A DNA stretch of 64,000 bases from Lethocerus indicus (Eukaryota; Arthropoda; Insecta; Hemiptera; Belostomatidae). The position numbers and the translations under genes were made by a program. Below are positions 57,401-64,000 of this stretch, piece by piece. The first letter of the stretch is position 1, and every line of letters starts with the position of its first letter. The notes under the pieces are model-generated. The model searched no databases, was not told where the DNA came from, and was given only the letters and a program-made list of their open reading frames with translations. The stretch lies in contig JACDQD010000102.1 in the NCBI GenBank assembly GCA_019843655.1, positions 8,255,501 to 8,319,500 of the forward strand, written 5' to 3'.

Positions 57401-58273
57401 TTTCTCGGTTCCGTCTTCCTTTCCCTTTGATAGATTCCCGCCCCACCTCCAACGCCCTACGCCCAATTCCCGGCTCTCCCCAATATAACTCGGTCACTGT
57501 GTAATTTACAAAGTTCCTGTTGGGCCGACGGTGGGAGGGGGGAGGAAGTTCGGGCAGCGGGTGAAGGAGGGGCGGCGGGTGGCAGAGTGCGACCTCGATG
57601 CCCCGCCGACAATTGCCAATAATACAACTGAGAATCAGTTAAAGCCGGTGTTTCGGGCAGACCCCACCAACCCCTTTCAGGGCGGCCTCCGCCGGCTCAT
57701 TCAATCCGGTCACGTCTTGCCGGGGCACCTTCCCCGCCCCCTCATCCACTCCAACTATCGGCAAAGATGAATTGGCCGATCCCACCCGACTCAGACTCCT
57801 CTTGCTCACGATTGTTCTTCCTTGGGGGCTAGTTTTATAAACTCCGCATAGAAATTAATGGGTAAAAAGTGTTATTTCTTAAACGAATTTAATATTAAAA
57901 TGATTAACTGCCCTGTAATGACAGTAATACTTCATCTTTAGCCACCGTTCGTAAGTGCGCCGTTATATGGATTTATTTAAAATGCTCGGTATTTCCGCGA
58001 AACCTTATTCAGTTTGCATAAAATATATGTATATTCCTATCAATAATGTTTTAAAGTGTGGCACGTATCTGGACAACATTTAGTTGCTACAGAGTGTTTT
58101 CGGTGCTAAGCCAGTTATAGTGATTAATAAATAAGTTGCTGCGTTTTCATTACTGGTTTGACTAGTTGCAAAATTGAACTTTCAACAAAGTCATATTATA
58201 AATGAGTAAAATATCTACATCCGAAGTAGTAATTGTTCTATTACAAATGTCTCAAATCGATAGTGGTCGGTAG
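54402..58273. other. Mixed AT-rich and GC-rich DNA
   Basis: GC-rich at 55120-55640, 56140-56520 and 57330-57830, AT-rich elsewhere. A 14-T run ending in an acceptor-like tag lies at 55661-55676. The 95-codon frame at 55247-55534 (+) starts with ATG and has mixed composition. The minus strand of the same place has an ATG-led open stretch ending at a donor-like GGG|GTAAGT (about 55217). The two conflict and neither is recognised. Confidence 0.5.
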
Positions 58274-58680
58274 TCTAGACTGTAGGGGTAGCAGGTGCCG
58301 GTGGAGGTGGCGCTGGCCGCTCGGTAATTAAAATTAAGAGGAGCCATGTGTCAGCCTCTCGAGGCCCTCCAACTCCTCCTCATTCACCCCCACAACTACC
58401 CAACCCCCCGCCACCACCACCGCCAACATCCCCCTTAATTGAGGCACATTATGCGGAGGATTTGCCGGTGCAATTTTTTTTGGCTTCTCATCCCCCGAAC
58501 GCTCCTCCGTTGTTTGTTCACCCTCCAATTATTCTAGAGGGATTGAAGTGCCCGGCGCGGCGAGTGCGTGCGCGCCCCCTCGCCCCGCCCCCGCCCCCGC
58601 CCTCCACGCCGTTGTCACCACCGGTAAATGTAATGAAGGAGACAATAGCCTCGTCCCGACTGGCTCGGTCCACTTAATCC
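58274..58680. other. C-rich block, proline-coding if read
   Basis: C-rich and CpG-rich. The plus-strand frame 58348-58677 reads as mostly proline because of CCN runs. No non-repetitive domain is visible. Confidence 0.55.
58575..58603 (-). other. G-quadruplex motif on minus strand
   Basis: C tracts of three to five bases with 1-3 nt spacers on the plus strand, giving G tracts on the minus strand. This is the second short-loop C-rich tract of this kind after 33473-33496. Confidence 0.7.
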
Positions 58681-58973
58681 TTTACAAATTTCTCCTGGAC
58701 GTTTTTGCGACTTATTGAAAACTGTTGGGGCTTATTGGAAACTTAGCTAGGCCAGACCTGCTCGAACGAAATCGACGATATCGGCGGGACTTGGCAAACG
58801 GTTTCGTTCCGAGGTTAATAATGTTAGTTATCGACCGAGTATGAAACACACCACCATATTATGTGGATATGCCCGGCTGTAAATAAGTTACTGGAATGTT
58901 ATTTGGGAGCATAACCGGGCGACCTGAATTAATTATTGCCCGATCTGAGTACATGACCAAATTTAGATAAATA
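58681..58973. other. AT-rich spacer
   Basis: No feature seen apart from a homeodomain-like aattaattatt near 58930. Confidence 0.5.
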
Positions 58974-59013
58974 ATGGGTCGTAATTCTATTTGCCTTTTG
59001 CGACCATTATCTG
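58974..59013 (+). CDS. Candidate first coding exon (very speculative)
   Basis: An ATG in a fair context (aaataATGGG), preceded by an in-frame stop, opens 13 codons (MGRNSICLLRPLS) and ends in phase 1 at a consensus-like donor CTG|GTGAGT (GT at 59014-59015). ATG plus donor combinations of this size occur by chance many times in 64 kb. Confidence 0.08.
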
Positions 59014-60070
59014 GTGAGTGCATATTTGCCTATACGCTCCGTAATAATAAGATTTAATTAATTGTTGTCCCGTTTCTTATGGATGGAATTGGCCATGAGT
59101 TTGTTTGCAAGAAATATTTGATTTTACGATTAGTTGTTTTATCCATTAAATTATATTTTATACGAGATAATTTATAGGCATATTTATAATCTTCCCGATA
59201 AAACTGTTTAGAGTGAGTAATCTTCTGAAAAGTTGACGCGAAATATTATATTGACAATTTCTGATTGTAAATAAGAAGTTTAAAAAATAACCTATCTTGA
59301 AACAGGGTCATAACGAATATTTAGAGTATAGTATAATGCAGGTTTAGTGTTTGGTGCATGGGGAGCTTCTAATTTTAATTACTCACACTTGGGCAAACTC
59401 CCCCTTTGCCGGGTAAGGGTAAGGGAGAGGGAGAGGGTTGAGAGGGTCCCTTAGCGACACCTGCTACCCGCTCCACCAACCTCCACACGCCCAACCATCC
59501 ATTCGCTGATATTAGTTCACAATTGGCCCCCGACGCAAATTCAAACTTAGTTTACGGCCGATGAAGGGTGTTGGAACATTATCATCCGTGCTGGCGATAC
59601 TCTATCACTGTCAACTTCCCAATCTCAAGTACGAATTTTTAATACCCTAATGCTCTTTGATAAGTCACACTCGGGTTCGAGGAAATTTAAAACACGATGT
59701 CTACAGAACAGTATACGCATGTGTATTATTGTAGCCATATTATTAACATTAATTAGCCCATAATTAACAGCCGTAGGACATAAATGGATAAACACTAAAT
59801 AATTTAGGCATACAGCTTAGATGACTAAAATATTTAGCATATAGGAGGTGTACAATTGAGAATTCCAGCATGAAAATCCTCATGAAAATGTATTCACACT
59901 AAACCAGCATTTACCAACGATTTCTATTTCTATTTTTAAATTAAGTAAACAATAAAACTTATATAAGACACTTATCCCTTATAAATAAGCTTAATAGCTT
60001 AAACGTTTTAAACCAAAACATTTGTGAATTTCGAATGTTCCTGAACATCTACTTTACAATTCCTCATGAG
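59014..60070. other. AT-rich spacer with G-rich patch
   Basis: AT-rich apart from 59390-59560. No gene is recognised. Confidence 0.5.
59411..59437 (+). other. G-quadruplex motif with TAAGGG units
   Basis: Five GGG tracts separated by 3-nt spacers (TAA, TAA, AGA, AGA), a regular G-quadruplex pattern. The TAAGGG units differ from the TTAGGG or TTAGG telomere repeats. Confidence 0.75.
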
Positions 60071-60094
60071 GCCGGAGAATGCGACCAATTACAG
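60071..60094 (+). CDS. Candidate 24-nt microexon or start-exon end (speculative)
   Basis: A consensus donor ACAG|GTAAGT lies at 60091-60100 (GT at 60095-60096). Upstream, an acceptor-like ttcctcatgag would make a 24-nt, phase-0 microexon (AGECDQLQ). Alternatively an ATG at 60066 opens MRPENATNY into the same donor. The donor is among the best in the window; everything else is weak. Confidence 0.12.
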
Positions 60095-60096
60095 GT

Positions 60097-61130
60097 AAGT
60101 TGTCTACTTTTAAAAGTAACCCCCCCCTGCCCATCAACCAGTAAGCCTCAATCCATCTAAGGCCTTTCTGAATAAACCGAGTTTTCCTAGCCGGTGCCGG
60201 TGCTTCAATCTCTTGAACATGTTTTCAGTTTAAATATTAAAGTACAAAAATTGAATTATAAACAACCGAAGGCTGTGATGATGGAGCAAAAGTGGAAGAG
60301 GGAAAAGAGTGAGCCCAAGAATGGCTGGAGGGGTTGGCGGGGGATTAAAGGAAACTTGAAGTAGAAAAGTTTATATCAAGATTAGCCCTCACTCTCCTTA
60401 CATTCCTTGCATAGATGAAAAATCCAATTTAAAACTAAAACCACAAAGGGGAGGCCACAAATTTCTCCTATATTTATATATCTTTATTTTTTTGTAGGCT
60501 CGGATGTGATACAATCTTATTCGTAAGGATTATTATGTGTGTTTATATATAACAAAATAAATTCCTCAGTATTCTCTAAGTAATATAATTTTACAGTATT
60601 TGAAGGAAAAATGTGAAAACACGCCACATAAATACATTTACTAGATTCATTATACCACGTAATCACAAAACTTGAAAATAATTGTAAACAGCCATCAATG
60701 AATCAGTTAAAAAACTATTCGATCAACTAATTCATTTCATAATAATAAATAGCTTTGCATTAATAAGTCATAATTCTAGAATAATGAAACACTAGGATAA
60801 TGATCCACTTGGAGATAACGTGGGATCAATATTGTAATGTGAGCCATGCGGGCCCCTCTCCACGATCAATCGCGACTTATCTTAATTGATTGAGGAGTGG
60901 AACGTTGCCGGTAATCGGATCCGGGCCCGAGCTCAGATGAAAAGAACATGCCTACGTTAAGGGGCTGGTGCCGGTGGCGGCCGCGCTTCTTCTTCTGATT
61001 AAGATCTATAATGACTTCGGATGAGTGCAGAGAATAAATAGAATATTTCATTCATTAAGTATACGAGTCAACAAATTAAGAATATAGCGGTTCGAATTCG
61101 AATAGAATCTCTCGCTTACACTGTATTAAA
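60097..61130. other. AT-rich spacer
   Basis: AT-rich with a small GC patch at 60845-60985. No gene is recognised. A near-palindrome (tgatccac ... gtgggatca) lies at about 60799-60828. Confidence 0.5.
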
Positions 61131-61919
61131 ATTTCTGTACCTCCTACATGGTGTAGAGGGGGGGACTAGGGGCGAAAATTGTGGGCCGTAATCGTATAAA
61201 AAGGAGGCATGTTCCCCTCGGGATGATATAGTAACTGGTTTAGCCGGGTTAGGCGGGTAGTGCTCGGTTATAGGACTCATCCCCCATCCACCCCCCGACC
61301 GCTACCAAAGTCCTCCGCCACCTCGCGACTAATGCAGTCTAGCCGAAAGTCCAAAACTTTGAGCCCAGGCACGCCCGCCCTCTCAAATCGACCCGGGCCC
61401 ACGGCCCTCCCTCCCTCCCTCTCACCCACCATCCCTCTCTCTCTCCCACACCCCCCAACAGGGCTGAACTACCCACCGCCCCGAAAGTTCACCAAACTTG
61501 ATTATACCGCTGTGTGTTGTCGCCCAGGGGGCGGCGATGGGGCGGGGGCGGGTGCCGGAAGCTTCTAGTTTTTGGCCAGAGACAAAAAGGTGTTCGCCCC
61601 CTGCCACCCCCTTCCAACCCTAACTCCCAACCCGACAGCCCTCAACCTACACAGAATACCGCCGACACGAGCACACACAGCCAACTTACCAATCGGAGTT
61701 AATTTCGGAAGAAGAACAAAGCACTGAGTAATGTTGTCCCGTACCCTCATTCCGGGCGTGAGAGAGGCTGACTGAGAAAGAGATAGAACTTTTTTTTATT
61801 TGCTCTATTCTGTTCGGCTCGTCCTAGTATTTAATTAAGATCAAACGTAAGATCTTCCAATATTATCTTCGCTAAAAATGATTAATACGTATAATCCATA
61901 CGAGTTAACAAAATATAGT

Positions 61920-61921
<2 letters not shown>
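61131..61921. other. GC-rich block with pyrimidine tracts
   Basis: C/T-rich at 61380-61460 and G-rich at 61525-61560. Overlapping frames (61260-61568 +, 61422-61607 -, 61514-61702 +) follow base composition. No gene is recognised. Confidence 0.5.
61527..61552 (+). other. G-quadruplex motif
   Basis: Tracts GGGGG, GGGG, GGGGG and GGG with loops of 7, 1 and 1 bases. Confidence 0.65.

Positions 61922-61972
<51 letters not shown>
61922..61972. repeat. (TA)n microsatellite
   Basis: Uninterrupted TA array of about 25 units. Confidence 0.97.
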
Positions 61973-61973
<1 letters not shown>

Positions 61974-62698
61974 TACTGGTAACTATGGCGTATAATAATA
62001 AATCATTACTTTTGAGTGACCCGTGAAGCGACTCTTGGCAGGACCCCTGTTCCATTAACTTTGAAGGTGGGACTGGTCGTTCTTTCTCTAGTGGGTCGCT
62101 CACAAAAGGATGAAAGAAGCCTCGAGGATAAGGGCACTCGATCATGAGGGAAAACATCGTTTCTCTAAGGCTAATCAGAACGAGCGCCGAGTTTACAAAT
62201 AATTATTTAGAAGTTTAATTAAATTTCATAGAAACCAGTATCGGAACATGAGTACACTGTCACCACTTGAGATGATGTGCTCCTGATTGATGATTAAAGC
62301 CAATATTGTTGTCGCCAATAACAATTTGTGAGTATAAAACATAAAGAGTTGGGTTGAATTTAAATAAGAACTGATTAATCTGTAAGGTCTGTACGTTGAA
62401 TCCGGTCTAGGGGAGGACAAACGACTGGCCGGCGTGGGGCCGTGGCCGGTGGCCATCTCCCCCCGCCTCTTGATTAATCGCCAAGCTCCTACTCTCCCCC
62501 CAACCGCCCCGCTCATTCTAACTTATGCGACACTCTGTTTTGTAAATTAGTGTGAGGATCGCTTTTTGCATTCCGCGAAACAATCCGGTTACACTAGCAG
62601 ACAACAGAGCCCCATGCTACTACCCTCCCCCATAGTCCGCTCGGACAGATAGATGGCCCCGAGAGCTCCGGCAAAAACTAGCCCTTTTAGAAACGGAG

Positions 62699-62721
62699 AT
62701 GCCTCCTAGGGGAGGAGGCAT
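62699..62721. repeat. Perfect 9-bp hairpin
   Basis: atgcctcct-agggg-aggaggcat. Stem-loop in a GC-richer patch. Confidence 0.6.
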
Positions 62722-63818
62722 AGACGCAGGAAAACAAACATAAAAAAAAAACTTTAACAAATACATTTCTGCTAGGCGGTAATTCTTTACTTTCTTCCCT
62801 CTTTGAGCTCTCCCGATGCCAAAACCATTAGGCTAATACTGCTTGACAAATTCGTCTCACCAGTAATAAACAATTCCAGATTCCACTATCCATTTTAGAT
62901 GAATTAATCGCCTGCCGGCAATACAATGTTATAAATTGACATACAACAAAACGATATTTTGGCGAAAGATGAATTTGACTTAACAGATCTTCAGGAAATC
63001 TTTTAATTATTAATTAATTATTCGGTCGATCTAGTTGGCACCACGACGGAGTGTACGAAAGGTCCTGTTCGGAAATAACAACCTTCTTATGGTGATTCGA
63101 ACATGAACTTTTTGTGCCCCCTAATGACTTATTAGGGAAATAAAGATACACGCGTATATAAATATATTTAAATTGATATTTACGTTTCTCACACGAAGTA
63201 GGAATCAATATCCGTAACGTTGTATGCGCAATTCCCAATCAATCACGACACAGTGTGCTACTCACTGAGGCTTCAACAACGTCTGTCCGGAAATTAGTCC
63301 CCGTCTACCTCTGAGTGTTCCAACCAGAGGATGTTGGGAAACATCCCCGCGGGGTAGTTGTGCATGTTGGGTGGTGGTGTGCGGCGTTGTGGGGGGGGGG
63401 CAGTGGGGTCAACCCCCGCGTGATCCTGGCGGGACATTTCTACTGAACAAGCTATGCAAGCTTTCAGATGCGACCCGCCAACTGGTCGGGATAATTAGAG
63501 GCCGCTGAATTTCATCTTTAATGAAATATCGGCCTAAATATACGGAACAATCTCGTTAGAAGGTTTTACTCTTATTTATATTTATCCAACTGGACTATTT
63601 AATAATGATGCTTTCATATAATTTATATAATGTTTATCTCAGCGACGAACTTTAGTAACTTGGTGATATCTAGAGAAGGAATTAAAGAAGGATTAAAATA
63701 AGAAACATCCTCACGTTTATTACGTACCACTGGATACCTCAATTAGAGGACGAGCATTAATAAGGCCCTATCTTATGAATATCATTTCGCAAAGAATCGG
63801 TCGTCCATGCAGAGTTCG

Positions 63819-63855
63819 CGAACGTCGGGTGCCACCGACGAATTGCCGACGTTCG
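63819..63855. repeat. Hairpin with two alternative partners
   Basis: cgaacgtcgg (63819-63828) pairs perfectly with ccgacgttcg (63846-63855). Its cgtcgg part can instead pair with the nearer ccgacg (63835-63840), so two exclusive folds exist. Confidence 0.5.
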
Positions 63856-64000
63856 ATTTTCGATCGCAATTAGTCGCTGACTACAGATGCAAATTAAAAC
63901 CCCGCGGGATCGGTTGCCCATGGGGTGGGCCAACGGCGGAGGGGGGGCGCGATTTCAATCCAAACCGTTGTTTTTACACGGTTGTTTAAAAACTTGTCGA

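Larger units (their letters stand above)
61973..64000. other. Mixed DNA to the window end
   Basis: GC-richer at 62400-62720, 63260-63500 and 63800-63960; AT-rich elsewhere. G runs lie near 63390-63400. Small hairpins at 62699-62721 and 63819-63855 are listed separately. No gene is recognised. Confidence 0.5.

Noticed and set aside
59411..59437. Interstitial telomere repeat
   Set aside because: The units are TAAGGG then AGAGGG, not TTAGG or TTAGGG, and there are only a few.
1..64000. CRISPR arrays, bacterial operons, prophage or integrated virus
   Set aside because: No regularly spaced repeats, no gene-dense layout and no recognisable viral or phage protein on either strand.

Overview
This 64 kb window looks like non-coding DNA from a eukaryote, most likely an invertebrate. 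There is no operon layout, no ribosome-binding-site pattern and no long open frame. Pure dinucleotide microsatellites (TA, CT/GA, CA) run for 45 to 65 bases. Splice-like signals flank several short open stretches. By eye the sequence alternates between AT-rich stretches of 1-4 kb and GC-rich, CpG-rich blocks of about 200-1700 bp. CpG is not visibly depleted, as in lineages with sparse DNA methylation. This texture resembles intergenic or long-intron DNA of insects such as Hymenoptera, but that placement is an inference and no diagnostic gene fixes it.

No protein family, rRNA, snRNA, intact tRNA, transposase, reverse transcriptase, viral gene or CRISPR array was recognised on either strand. 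The longest uninterrupted frames (about 120-185 codons) lie in GC-rich blocks where stop codons are rare, and match no family known to me. A few short frames have good splice signals and compatible reading phases and are listed as low-confidence exon candidates. The best are 25028-25116 with 25222-25272 (+), 40770-40821 with 47828-47946 (+), 5365-5605 (+), 16554-16667 (-) and 38070-38175 (+). None should be read as an established gene.

Layout: 1-4.3 kb has a C-rich block, a TA repeat and AT-rich DNA. 4.3-7.5 kb is GC-rich, with one exon candidate and the densest CpG-rich island (7085-7535). 7.5-17.5 kb is mostly AT-rich, with GA and TA repeats and two patches of Hox/Caudal-like motifs. 17.5-21.2 kb holds the most unusual structures: a nested fold-back (17880-18002), a possible pseudoknot (18131-18176) and a 13-bp hairpin (20853-20922). 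21.2-33.7 kb is AT-rich with scattered GC blocks and the 24-25 kb exon candidates. 33.7-48.5 kb holds a three-way-junction-like sequence (34224-34294), a hairpin cluster near 40 kb and more exon candidates. 48.5-64 kb has a degenerate tRNA-like or SINE-like element (52566-52725), several G-quadruplex-type tracts and a last TA array.

The most defensible reading is a gene desert or very long intron that carries regulatory GC-rich blocks, simple repeats and a few foldable sequences. The best leads are the nested fold-back at 17.9 kb, the abutting-helix element at 34.2 kb and the short exon-like cluster at 25 kb.
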